Part shown: positions 1 through 9,900 of the stretch, piece by piece
Position numbering within the stretch: position 1 is the stretch's first letter
How the letters are laid out: each line of letters starts with the position of its first letter
From: Streptomyces regalis
GTDB taxonomy: Bacteria; Actinomycetota; Actinomycetes; Streptomycetales; Streptomycetaceae
Direction of reading: 5' to 3'
Length of the DNA stretch: 64,000 nucleotides
Assembly: GCF_001509475.1 (NCBI RefSeq)
Contig: NZ_LLZG01000001.1
Span: forward strand, 1 to 64,000
Program-made: the position numbers and the translations under genes
Notes under the pieces: model-generated
Databases searched by the model: none
The model's input: the letters and a program-made list of their open reading frames with translations, nothing else
Told to the model about the DNA's origin: nothing

Positions 1-1
1 G

Positions 2-283
2 GGGCTGGCCGTGGCCGGCCGCCATGTGCCGCGCGACTTCTCCGTCACCGGAGTCGTGGCCGGCCGTTGGGCGGAGACGGTGACCCCGCAGCTCACCGCA
101 GCCGACGTACCGGCGGCCGAGCTGGGCCGACTCGCTGTCGACCTGCTGGTGGAGCGGCTCGACCAACCCGACGCGCCGCCCCGGCACCACCTGCTCACGC
201 CGCCGATCTCGCTGCGGGCCAGCACCGGGCCCGCGGGAGCCGCGCCCCCCACGGACGACGCCGGGTTCGCTACAACGCCCTGA
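2..283 (+). CDS. LacI-family transcriptional regulator, C-terminal fragment (cut by window edge)
   Basis: Only the last 93 or so codons are present, because the reading frame is already open at base 2. The peptide has the run 'VPRDFSVTGVVAGRWAE' followed by 'LTAADVPAAELGRLAVDLLVERL', which matches the end of the periplasmic-binding-protein-like effector domain of LacI/PurR regulators (the 'VP.D.SV.GFD' strand, then the dimer-interface helix with 'GR.A...L'). The helix-turn-helix lies upstream of the window. LacI regulators in Streptomyces usually sense sugars and control neighbouring uptake or hydrolase genes; its target cannot be told from here. Family call is confident; the exact subgroup is not. 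Confidence 0.8.
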   Translation, partial: GLAVAGRHVPRDFSVTGVVAGRWAETVTPQLTAADVPAAELGRLAVDLLVERLDQPDAPPRHHLLTPPISLRASTGPAGAAPPTDDAGFATTP

Positions 284-911
284 CGGTCCGCACGCAGCCC
301 CTCACCCTTCGTTTCCCCACCCTTTCTGCCCTCACCTCGCAGGACGCTCGAACCGCACGACGGTGCCGTTCGGCGTGCCCGCCCGCGCCCCCTTGCCTCG
401 GCACCCGCATGCCAGAAACAGAGCCTCGTCATCGGCCTGGGCACCGTGGCCGTGTCCGCCGCCGGCTATGAGCTGGCCAAGCTGCGCCCGCGCGGCGGCG
501 GGGCACTGAGCTTCCTCCTCCTCGCGGTGGAGGAACTGGACACCGCCCGCCCTCCCGCCGTACTGATGTCCAAGCACTTGCCTGGGACCAGTAGCCACCT
601 GCGCCGCCGCCTGCCCACGCCTCCCGACCGGACGGAACCGGCCGAGACATACGCCAGGCTGGAACGCTGGACGGACTTCTGGCTCACCGCGCGGCGCGCC
701 CCCGGCGCGGCACTGTACCCCCGCGGCGGCGGCCGTGTCCTATTTGACTCGAACCGACCGTTGTCGCCCGGTGTGGGCCAGGCGGACCGTCGCCGCGATC
801 GGAACCGTCGGGCTGCGCTCCCCATGGGGGCGGCCCGACAATGGGCAGTGGATCGCATGTCCGGCCCGCCCCAGGACGCCGCGGCGGTGTCGGCCCGAGA
901 GGAACGTGCTC
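284..911. other. No convincing gene; possible decayed coding DNA
   Basis: This 628-bp stretch separates the LacI tail from the FUSC-like gene. Open frames exist on both strands but none has a ribosome site plus recognisable product. A short plus-strand piece near 420-510 reads 'SLVIGLGTVAVSAAGYELAK', which looks like the start of a membrane helix and may be a remnant. I see no RNA gene, repeat or clear hairpin. Confidence 0.4.
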
Positions 912-2078
912 ATGGGCGCTGAGTCTCGGCTCGCGGGCGCCACGTCGCGGGCGCCTGCCGTGAAGGGCAGGGCGGAGCGGACGCGGATCCTGCACCGGTC
1001 GGTACGGGTGACGCTCGCTGCGTCCGTGGGCTTCTACACGTGCGTATACGGGCTCGAAGAACCGGTGCCGGCGCTGTACGCCCTGTTCGCGCCCATCTCC
1101 GTCGGCTTGCTGTCCCCGATCCCCGGGTCGGGTCGGCAGCGGGCCGAGGTGATGCTCAAGGCTCTGCCCGTCGGTCTGCTCCTGGTCGCGCTGGGGACCG
1201 TACTGGCGGTGACGACCTGGGCAGCCGTGCTGGGAATGCTCGTCGTGGGCTTTCTCCTCGCCTTCGCGGCGATCGCGGGCCCGCGCCCGGCCGGGGCGGC
1301 TCCAGGGCTCCAGCTCTTCTACATCCTGGCCTGCTTCCCGCCGTACGAACCCGAGACCCTCGGGCTACGGCTGGCTGGGCTCATCTTCGGAGTGGTGGTG
1401 CTGGCGTTGTGCGAGCTGTTCCTGCTGCCTCAGCCGCCGGACCCGACGTACCGGAGGGCCCTCGCGGACGCGCTGGTGACGGCCGGCGACACGGTTGCAG
1501 GGAGCACCGTGCTGTCGGCTGAGGCCCTGCGGGAGGCGGGCGCGCGGCTGCGGCTGTCCCACATCCCGCCCGCGGAACGCCCCGCGGGCCCGGGCCGAGC
1601 GGTTCGCGGCCTCTCCCAGGCGGGGGCCGCCGTACGCCGGTTGCTCGAACAGCTGGCCCATCTGACCGAGACCGGCGAGTTTCGCGTGCTCGTGCGCGGC
1701 GGGGGCCGTACCGCCACGGCGGCCGGGCCGCTGCTGCCGCAGGTGGTGTCCCTGTGCGAGGAGACCGCCGCCGCCCTGCGCACGGGCCGGGCTGCTCCCG
1801 GCCCACAGCGGATGGACAAGGCCATCGACGACTTCCAGCAGATCCGCGTGCGGCAGGTGACGGGGGCCACGGACGGGGTCAGCGAGGCCCGCAACGAGGG
1901 CGGCGTCTTCTACCCGGTCCTGGAGCGGCTCGGCGAACGGTTCTGCGGGGAGGGCGCGCTCGATCCGGAGACGGTCGTGTCGTTCGTACGAGCCGACGCG
2001 GAACGCTGGTCGGCCCGTTCCGACAACGACGACCGGGCCGTCCTCGCCCTCACCGTGGAGGCCGTGGCGCCCACCTGA
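912..2078 (+). CDS. FUSC-like integral membrane protein, short form
   Basis: 388 aa. Residues about 35-170 form five or six hydrophobic helices typical of the N-terminal membrane half of the FUSC / aromatic-acid-exporter-like family ('LYALFAPISVGLLSPIPGSGRQRAEVML', then 'LAFAAIAGPRPAGAAPGLQLFYI'). The remaining 200 residues are soluble, rich in Arg/Ala/Glu and predicted helical. Related actinobacterial proteins commonly carry a second membrane half after this soluble part, which is missing here. The ATG at 912 was chosen over upstream in-frame starts because GAGAGG precedes it and hydrophobic homology starts just after. A transport role (efflux of organic acids or drugs) is inferred from family only. 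Confidence 0.65.
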   Translation: MGAESRLAGATSRAPAVKGRAERTRILHRSVRVTLAASVGFYTCVYGLEEPVPALYALFAPISVGLLSPIPGSGRQRAEVMLKALPVGLLLVALGTVLAVTTWAAVLGMLVVGFLLAFAAIAGPRPAGAAPGLQLFYILACFPPYEPETLGLRLAGLIFGVVVLALCELFLLPQPPDPTYRRALADALVTAGDTVAGSTVLSAEALREAGARLRLSHIPPAERPAGPGRAVRGLSQAGAAVRRLLEQLAHLTETGEFRVLVRGGGRTATAAGPLLPQVVSLCEETAAALRTGRAAPGPQRMDKAIDDFQQIRVRQVTGATDGVSEARNEGGVFYPVLERLGERFCGEGALDPETVVSFVRADAERWSARSDNDDRAVLALTVEAVAPT

Positions 2079-2113
2079 CGCGGCAACGGCCCGCCGGCCA
2101 CGATGCCGAAGGG

Positions 2114-4561
2114 TCAGGCACCGGGCTCCCCCTGCTGCGTGGACAGCGGCTGCTCGGCCCAGATGGTCTTTCGGTTGCGGCCGTAACGCGTGCCCCACCG
2201 CTCGGACAGCTGGGCCACCAGGAACAGGCCACGTCCGCCCTCGTCGGTGCCGCGGGCCTGGCGCAGATGGGGGGAGGTGCTGCTGGTGTCGGAGACCTCG
2301 CAGATGAGATGGCCGTCCCGGATCAGCCGTAGCAGCACCGGGCCGCCGGCGTACCGGTAGGCGTTCGTGACCAGTTCGCTCACGATCAGTTCGGTGGTGA
2401 AGGCGAACTCCTCCAGCCCCCACTCGGTCAGCCGGTCCCGCACCAGCGTCCGGGCCCGGCCGGCCGCGGTGGCCTCGGCCGGCAGCTGCCAGGTGGCCAC
2501 GTCCCGCGCCGCCAGCACCCGGGTCCGGCCCAGCAGCAGCGTGACGTCATCGGAGGGCCGGTCGGGCAGCATCGCGTCCTCCACCGCCTTGCAGGTGTGC
2601 TCCAGCGAGTGGAACGGGCCGGCCAGCGCGGAGCGCAGCAGAGCCAGTCCCTGGTCGATGTCGCGGTGGTCGGCCAGGAGGAGACCGTCGCTGTACAGGG
2701 CGATCAGGCTGCCCTCGTCCAGTTCGAGCTCGGCCGTCTCGAACGGCAGCCCGCCCAGGCCGAGGGGTGGTCCGGCGGGGACGTCGACCGGGCGCACCCG
2801 GCCGTCCGGTCCCAGCACGATCGGCGGCGGGTGCCCCGCGCGGGCCATCGCGCAGTGCCGGGAGACCGGGTTGTAGATCGCGTACAGGCAGGTCGCGCCC
2901 ACGATCTGCGGGGTGTTCCCGTCCGCCTGCCGCTGTTCGGTGGCCAACTGGTCCACCAGGTCGTCGAGGCGGGCGAGAACCTCGTCCGGATCCATGTCGA
3001 GGTGTGCCAGCGTGTGCACGGCGGCGCGGAGCCGGCCCATGGTCGCCGAGGCGTGCATACCGTGGCCGACCACATCGCCGACCACCAGGGCGACGCGCAG
3101 CCCCGACAGGGGGATGACGTCGAACCAGTCGCCGCCCACACCGGTGGAGGCGGGCGCGGGCAGGTAGCGGCGCGCCGTCTCGACCGCCGGGTGTTCGGGC
3201 ACCTTGCTCGGCAGCAGGCTGCGCTGCAGGGCCTCGGCGGCGTTGTGCTGCTGCGTGTAGCGGCGGGCGTTGTCGATGCAGACCGCGGCCCTGGCGGCGA
3301 ACTCCTCCGCCAGGGTGAGGTCATCCTCCTCGAACGGCTCCGGTCGCTGCGAGCGCCACAGGCAGACGAGGCCGAGGACCACCCCGCGCGCGGCGAGCGG
3401 CACCACCATCAGCGAGTGCACGCCCAGCGCGAGCGCCTTCTCGGCCCGTGGCGCTTCGGCGGTGAAACATCCGCGGTTGCCCTTCAGGAGAGGCTCCAGA
3501 ACCGGACGCCGCTCGGCCAGGCAGCGGGCCGGCGCGGTCTCCTCGGAGAAGGAGAACAGATGGCCCTCGGGATACATCACCTTCAGCGCCTCGGGCCGGA
3601 TGCTGCGGACCGCCATCCTGCGCAGCGGGCCCCGGGCGTCGGGGGCCGGCTCCTCCCCACGCGTCACGGGTTCCAGCAGATCCACCGAGAGGGCGTCGGC
3701 GAGCGCGGGAACCGCCGCCTCGGCCAGCTCGCGCGCCGTCCTGGCCACGTCCAGGGTGCTGCCGATCCTGGTCCCGGCCTCGTTGAGCAGGGCGAGTCGC
3801 CGGCGGGCCCGGTGGCGGTCGGTGACGTCCTCGACGATCTCGGTGACGCCCAGCACCCTGCCGGAGGGGTCCTGCATCCGGAAGGCGGACACGGAGACGA
3901 TGAGTTCCTTCTGGGGGTCCCGCAGCAACCGGCAGGGCTGCTCGGCGAAGATCAGGGGCTCGCCCGTCCTCAGGACCCGCCGGAGCCTTTCCTCGATCAG
4001 TTCCGTGTCCGGGCCGAGCAGGAAGTCGGCGGTACGACGCCCGCGGTACGCCTCGGGGGGCAGTCCGCCGAACCGCGCGATCGCCCGGTTCACCCGCAGC
4101 ACGCGCAGGTCCGGGCCGAGTACCGCGACACCCACCGGGGACCGGGTGAAGAAGCCGTCCAGCACGGCCCGGTCCATCTCCCACTGGGCGATGTGCTCGG
4201 CGAGCGAGCCGATGAGGACCCACTCGACGGTGGAGTCCAGTCGTTGGACCCTGCGGGCTCTGAACCCCACGTACACGCGGTGTCCCGCGCGGTTGAGGAC
4301 CGGCAGCAGCCCGAACCAACCCTGCTCCCGCAGGCACGCGGCGGTCGCCTCGGCGATCAGGTCCTCGTCGGCGCTGTCGACGAGGACCTCGCGCACCGTC
4401 CGGCCCAGCACCTCGTCGGCCCGGTGCCCGAGGAGCGCGGTAGCCTTTTCACTCCATGCGACGACCCGTCCGCGGCCGTCCAGCACGGCCGACGCGGATC
4501 GGTGGACCGAGAACGGATCGTCCGGGCTCTCGCTGAGCGACGTAGGGGATGTGTTGTGCAT
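2114..4561 (-). CDS. PAS-PAS-GAF-SpoIIE phosphatase with C-terminal HATPase (RsbU/RsbW-type)
   Basis: 815 aa. Order of domains: PAS about 20-130 ('SASAVLDGRGRVVAWSEKA'), PAS about 140-265, GAF about 285-440, SpoIIE PP2C-like phosphatase about 460-680 with the metal motifs 'GVGGDWFDV' (around residue 475) and 'VVGDVVGHG', then a histidine-kinase-like ATPase about 690-815 with N-box 'ELVTNAYRY' (around 728) and glycine lid 'DEGGRGLFLV'. Such proteins dephosphorylate anti-sigma-factor antagonists and, through the ATPase domain, can also act as anti-sigma kinases. The internal Met at 4561 is preferred because PAS homology begins shortly after. Same strand as, and 181 bp downstream of, the next phosphatase gene. 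Input signal and target antagonist are unknown. Confidence 0.88.
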   Translation of the reverse strand: MHNTSPTSLSESPDDPFSVHRSASAVLDGRGRVVAWSEKATALLGHRADEVLGRTVREVLVDSADEDLIAEATAACLREQGWFGLLPVLNRAGHRVYVGFRARRVQRLDSTVEWVLIGSLAEHIAQWEMDRAVLDGFFTRSPVGVAVLGPDLRVLRVNRAIARFGGLPPEAYRGRRTADFLLGPDTELIEERLRRVLRTGEPLIFAEQPCRLLRDPQKELIVSVSAFRMQDPSGRVLGVTEIVEDVTDRHRARRRLALLNEAGTRIGSTLDVARTARELAEAAVPALADALSVDLLEPVTRGEEPAPDARGPLRRMAVRSIRPEALKVMYPEGHLFSFSEETAPARCLAERRPVLEPLLKGNRGCFTAEAPRAEKALALGVHSLMVVPLAARGVVLGLVCLWRSQRPEPFEEDDLTLAEEFAARAAVCIDNARRYTQQHNAAEALQRSLLPSKVPEHPAVETARRYLPAPASTGVGGDWFDVIPLSGLRVALVVGDVVGHGMHASATMGRLRAAVHTLAHLDMDPDEVLARLDDLVDQLATEQRQADGNTPQIVGATCLYAIYNPVSRHCAMARAGHPPPIVLGPDGRVRPVDVPAGPPLGLGGLPFETAELELDEGSLIALYSDGLLLADHRDIDQGLALLRSALAGPFHSLEHTCKAVEDAMLPDRPSDDVTLLLGRTRVLAARDVATWQLPAEATAAGRARTLVRDRLTEWGLEEFAFTTELIVSELVTNAYRYAGGPVLLRLIRDGHLICEVSDTSSTSPHLRQARGTDEGGRGLFLVAQLSERWGTRYGRNRKTIWAEQPLSTQQGEPGA

Positions 4562-4742
4562 CGCCCACCCATCTCGCGCCGATCGCGGGGCCCGTGGTGC
4601 GGTGCCCCGGGCGCTCCTGCCGTTCCGCATGCCTGTCTGTGCAGTGGTTCTTTCCAGTATCGGCGGTGTGGGCGCCGAGTGCTTCGTCGTCGCGGCCGGG
4701 ACGGCCTGTCCGGTGCTGCTCGTGACGGTCCGGGGTCCCGGT

Positions 4743-6818
4743 TCACCGGGGCAGTGCGCGGGCGAGGAGTACCGCCACGTCGTCGTCGGCCACCTGGGGC
4801 ATGACGTGTGCCAGGAGGTCGTCGCAGATCTCCTCCAGAGGGTGGCCCGGGTGCCGCAGTGCCTCGGCCAGACGGCGCATGCCCTGGTCGAGGTCCGTGC
4901 CCCGGGTCTCGATCAGACCGTCGGTGTAGGTCACCAGGAGGCTGTGCGGCGGCAGGAACACCCGCTGGACCTCGCGGTCCTGTCTGCCCACGCCGAGCGG
5001 CGGGCCCGCGGGCCCGTCCAGGAAGGCGACCGTTCCGCGCTCGTCGGCGATCACGGGAGGCGGGTGGCCCGCCCTGGCGATCAGGCAGTGGCCGGTGACC
5101 GGATCATGAACGGCGTACAGGCAGGTGGCCATCTCGTTGTCGCCGAGGTCGGCCACGGCGGCGTCCAGGGAGCGCAGCACCTGGCCGGGCGCGGTGTCCC
5201 GGCGCGCAAGGGTCCGTACCGCCGTGCGCAGCTGGCCCATGACCGCCGCGGCGTGGATGCCGTGCCCCATCACGTCCCCGATCACCAGGGCGGTCCGGTC
5301 GTCCGACAGGGCGATGGCGTCGAACCAGTCGCCGCCGACCTCCTGGTCGCCGGCCGGTAGATAGCGCCCGGTGAGTTCCAGTCCGCTGACGGTGGGCAGG
5401 GCGGTGTTCATCAGGCTGCGCTGGAGGGTGAGTGCGGCGTCGCGTTCCCGGCTGTACATGCGCGCGTTGTCGATGTTCAGCGCCGCCCGGGCCACCAGCT
5501 CGTCGATCAGCAGCGTGTCCTGTTCGTCGAACGGCTCCCGCCCGCGCGTCCGGGTCACCACCACCGCACCGAGGACGGTGCCCCGGGCCACCAGCGGGAC
5601 CAGACGCGCGGCGCCCACGCGGGCGTACAGGTACTCGCGCAGCCGTTCGGCGCCGGGGGTGGGGATCAGCGGGCCGATGTCGCCCAGGTAGAGGTTCATG
5701 GCACGCCCGGCAGTCATGACCTGCTCGTACACCGAGCCGGGCGGCACCTGCATGGTCATGCCGACCGCGAGGTGGTCGGCCGGCGCGTCCGGATCGGTGA
5801 AGGCCGCCGCGGCGCGGCGGACCACGCCGTGCGCCGACGCGGCGGTCTCGTCGGGGGCCATCGCCTCCTCCAGCAACTGCACGTCGGCGGAGTCGGCCAG
5901 CCGGGGCACCAGGACGCGGACCACCTCCTGTGCCGTCCGCGTCAGATCCAGGGTGGAGCCCATCTGGGTGCCCGCCTCCGCCAGCAGCGCGAGACGCCGC
6001 CGCGCCCGCTCCGCCTCCAGGTGGGCCCGCTGCCCCTCCGTGATGTCGATCAGCGAAGCGATCACCCCGACCCGTTGGCCGGCCCCGCCGAGCAAGGGGG
6101 CGTAGGAGCACGACCACGTCCGCATCCGTTGCGGGTCCGCGGCGCCGGAGACGTAGCGGAAGTCGACCACCGCCTCACCCCGGTCGAGGACCTGCCGCAT
6201 CACCGACTCCAGCGCGCCGGCGCCGGGGGCGATCTCGGTCACGCGCCTGCCGGCGTGCTCGGCCACCGGGACGCCGTCGATCCGGGACAGAGCCTCGTTG
6301 ACCCGGAGGAAACGCAGGTCGGGACCGAGCATGGCCAGGCCGATCGGGGACTGGGTGAAAAGCCCCTCCAGCGCGGCCAGCGCATCCCGCATCCGCTCCA
6401 CGGCCGAGGTCTCCGCCGCGATGGCCAGCACACCCGTACGCCCCCGCGCATCCGCGATCGGACAGTGCCACATCTCCATGTCGACGACGGACCCGTCGCG
6501 ATGCCGGACCGGCAGCCGCGCGACCACCGCCGCACCCGACCGCACCGTCCGGACCAGACGGTCGGCCAGCTCCCGGTTCTCCTCGGGTACGAGTACGCGC
6601 TTGGCGTCCTGGCCCACCAGCTGCTCCGGCGTGTGACCGAGCAGGTCCCGCGCGGCCAGCGACCACTGCACCAGGCGCCCGTCGGCGTCGACGACCCAGA
6701 GCGCGAGCGGCAGCAGGTCCTGGAACACCCCCGCGTGCCCCGCCGTGGACGTGCGCCGATCCGGCGTTTCGCCGATCGCGTCGTGGGCACGTGCACCGCG
6801 GTGACTCGCGCTGGTCAT
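4743..6818 (-). CDS. PAS-PAS-GAF-SpoIIE phosphatase
   Basis: 691 aa. Two PAS domains (about 28-140 and 150-275), a GAF domain (about 295-450) and a SpoIIE/PP2C phosphatase (about 470-691) with 'EVGGDWFDAI' near residue 493 and 'VIGDVMGHG'. It ends right after the phosphatase and lacks the C-terminal ATPase present in its downstream neighbour. The rest of the architecture matches, and shared phrases such as 'FTQSPIGLAMLGPDLRFLRV' versus 'FTRSPVGVAVLGPDLRVLRV' suggest tandem duplication. A GAGGTG ribosome site precedes the ATG. Expected role: dephosphorylation of an STAS-domain anti-anti-sigma factor in a stress or developmental partner switch. No cognate antagonist or sigma gene lies beside it. 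Confidence 0.88.
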   Translation of the reverse strand: MTSASHRGARAHDAIGETPDRRTSTAGHAGVFQDLLPLALWVVDADGRLVQWSLAARDLLGHTPEQLVGQDAKRVLVPEENRELADRLVRTVRSGAAVVARLPVRHRDGSVVDMEMWHCPIADARGRTGVLAIAAETSAVERMRDALAALEGLFTQSPIGLAMLGPDLRFLRVNEALSRIDGVPVAEHAGRRVTEIAPGAGALESVMRQVLDRGEAVVDFRYVSGAADPQRMRTWSCSYAPLLGGAGQRVGVIASLIDITEGQRAHLEAERARRRLALLAEAGTQMGSTLDLTRTAQEVVRVLVPRLADSADVQLLEEAMAPDETAASAHGVVRRAAAAFTDPDAPADHLAVGMTMQVPPGSVYEQVMTAGRAMNLYLGDIGPLIPTPGAERLREYLYARVGAARLVPLVARGTVLGAVVVTRTRGREPFDEQDTLLIDELVARAALNIDNARMYSRERDAALTLQRSLMNTALPTVSGLELTGRYLPAGDQEVGGDWFDAIALSDDRTALVIGDVMGHGIHAAAVMGQLRTAVRTLARRDTAPGQVLRSLDAAVADLGDNEMATCLYAVHDPVTGHCLIARAGHPPPVIADERGTVAFLDGPAGPPLGVGRQDREVQRVFLPPHSLLVTYTDGLIETRGTDLDQGMRRLAEALRHPGHPLEEICDDLLAHVMPQVADDDVAVLLARALPR

Positions 6819-6959
6819 GAGGGCACCTCGCTCACATCACCCTTGACCACATCAGGCTCAAGGACAGCCTAGGCCGCAAGTGGCCCGGCTCACATGGCGT
6901 GAAAGGGGTACCGCCGACACCATGGGTGCTCCGTCACCGGCAGGCTGAAGGGATCAAGG

Positions 6960-9900
6960 ATGTTCCGCAAGGTGCTGGTAGCCAACCGCGGCGAGATCGC
7001 GATTCGTGCGTTCCGCGCAGGCTACGAGCTGGGGGCGCGCACCGTCGCCGTCTTCCCGCACGAGGATCGCAACTCCCTGCACCGGCTGAAGGCCGACGAA
7101 GCCTACGAGATCGGCCAACCCGGGCACCCGGTGCGGGCCTACCTCTCCGTGGAGGAGATCGTCCGCGCGGCGCGCCGGGCGGGAGCGGACGCCGTCTACC
7201 CCGGGTACGGATTCCTGTCCGAGAACCCCGATCTGGCCCGGGCGTGCGAAGAGGCGGGCATCACGTTCGTCGGACCGAGCGCGCAGATACTGGAGCTGAC
7301 CGGGAACAAGGCGCGCGCGGTGGCCGCCGCACGGGCGGCCGGCGTGCCGGTGCTGGGTTCCTCGGAGCCGTCCAATGATGTCGACGAGCTCGTCCGCGCC
7401 GCCGAGGACGTCGGCTTCCCCGTCTTCGTCAAGGCGGTCGCCGGCGGCGGAGGGCGCGGCATGCGCCGCGTCGAGGAGCCCGCCCAGCTGCGGGAGGCCA
7501 TCGAGGCGGCATCCCGTGAGGCGGCGTCCGCGTTCGGCGATCCCACGGTGTTCCTGGAGAAGGCCGTCGTCGAGCCCCGCCACATCGAGGTGCAGATCCT
7601 CGCCGACGGACAGGGCAACGTCATCCATCTGTTCGAGCGGGACTGTTCGGTGCAGCGCCGCCACCAGAAGGTGATCGAACTCGCCCCCGCCCCGAACCTC
7701 GACCCGGAGCTGCGCGAGCGGATCTGCGCCGACGCCGTGCGCTTCGCCCGGCAGATCGGCTATCGCAACGCCGGCACCGTGGAGTTCCTGCTCGACCGCG
7801 ACGGCAACCACGTCTTCATCGAGATGAACCCGCGCATCCAGGTCGAACACACGGTGACCGAGGAAGTCACCGACGTCGACCTGGTGCAGGCGCAGCTGCG
7901 CATCGCCGCCGGCGAGACACTGGCCGAACTCGGCCTCGCCCAGGAGACCATCACACTGCGCGGCGCCGCGCTGCAGTGCCGGATCACCACCGAGGACCCG
8001 GCCAACGGATTCCGCCCGGACACCGGCCGCATCAGCGCCTACCGCTCACCGGGCGGCTCGGGCATCCGCCTGGACGGCGGCACCACCCACGCCGGTACGG
8101 AGATCAGCGCGCACTTCGACTCCATGCTGGTCAAACTCACCTGCCGGGGCCGGGACTTCACCACCGCGGTGGGCCGGGCCCGGCGCGCCGTGGCCGAGTT
8201 CCGCATCCGCGGCGTGGCCACCAACATCCCCTTCCTGCAGGCCGTGCTGGACGACCCCGACTTCCGGGCCGGTCAGGTCACCACGTCGTTCATCGAGCAG
8301 CGCCCGCACCTGCTCACCGCCCGCCACTCCGCCGACCGCGGCACGAAGCTGCTCACCTACCTCGCCGACGTCACGGTCAACAAGCCGCACGGCGAACGGC
8401 CCGACCTGATCGACCCGTTGACCAAGCTGCCCGCGCTGCCGACCGGTGAGCCACCGGCCGGATCCCGGCAGCGGCTCGCCGAACTCGGCCCTGAGGGCTT
8501 CGCGAGCTGGCTGCGCGCCTCCCCGACCATCGGCGTCACCGACACCACGTTCCGCGACGCCCACCAGTCGCTGCTCGCCACCCGGGTGCGCACCAAGGAC
8601 ATGCTCGCCGTCGCCCCGGTCGTGGCGCGCACCCTGCCCCAGCTGCTGTCCCTGGAGTGCTGGGGCGGCGCGACCTACGACGTCGCCCTGCGCTTCCTCG
8701 CCGAGGACCCCTGGGAACGCCTCGCGGCCCTGCGGGAGGCAGCGCCGAACATCTGCCTCCAGATGCTGCTGCGCGGCCGCAACACCGTGGGCTACACGCC
8801 GTATCCCACGGAGGTGACCGACGCGTTCGTGCAGGAGGCGGCCGCCACCGGCATCGACATCTTCCGCATCTTCGACGCCCTGAACGACGTCGACCAGATG
8901 CGGCCCGCCATCGAAGCCGTACGGGAGACCGGGACGGCCGTCGCGGAGGTGGCCCTGTGCTACACCTCCGACCTCTCCGACCCGTCCGAGAAGCTCTACA
9001 CCCTCGACTACTACCTGCGCCTGGCCGAGCAGATCGTGAACGCGGGCGCCCACATCCTGGCCGTCAAGGACATGGCCGGCCTGCTGCGGGCACCGGCCGC
9101 GGCGAAGCTGGTGTCGGCGCTGCGCCGGGAGTTCGACCTGCCGGTCCACATCCACACCCACGACACCGCGGGCGGCCAGCTCGCCACCTACCTCGCCGCC
9201 ATCCAGGCCGGCGCGGACGCGGTGGACGGGGCGGTGGCGTCCATGGCCGGTACGACCTCGCAGCCCTCGCTGTCCGCGATCGTGGCCGCGACCGACCACT
9301 CCGAGCGGCCCACCGGCCTCGACCTCCAGGCCGTCGGCGACCTGGAGCCGTACTGGGAGAGCGTCCGCAAGGTCTACGCCCCCTTCGAAGCGGGCCTGGC
9401 CTCGCCGACCGGCCGCGTCTACCATCACGAAATCCCCGGCGGACAGCTCTCCAACCTGCGCACCCAAGCGGTCGCACTCGGCCTGGGCGACCGCTTCGAG
9501 GAGATCGAGGCGATGTACGCCGCCGCCGACCGGATGCTCGGCCGCCTGGTGAAGGTCACCCCCTCCTCGAAGGTGGTCGGTGACCTGGCGCTGCACCTGG
9601 TGGGCGCCGGAGTGTCCCCGGAGGACTTCGAGTCGACCCCGGACCGTTTCGACATCCCCGACTCCGTCATCGGCTTCCTGCGCGGCGAGCTGGGCACCCC
9701 GCCCGGCGGCTGGCCCGAGCCGTTCCGCAGCAAGGCGCTGCAGGGCCGCGCCGAGGCCAAACCGGTGCAGGAACTGAGCGCCGACGACCGCAAGGGGCTG
9801 GCGAAGGACCGGCGGGCCACCCTCAACCGGCTGCTGTTCCCAGGACCGACGCGCGAGTTCGACACGCACCGCGACAGCTACGGCGACACCAGCGTGCTGG

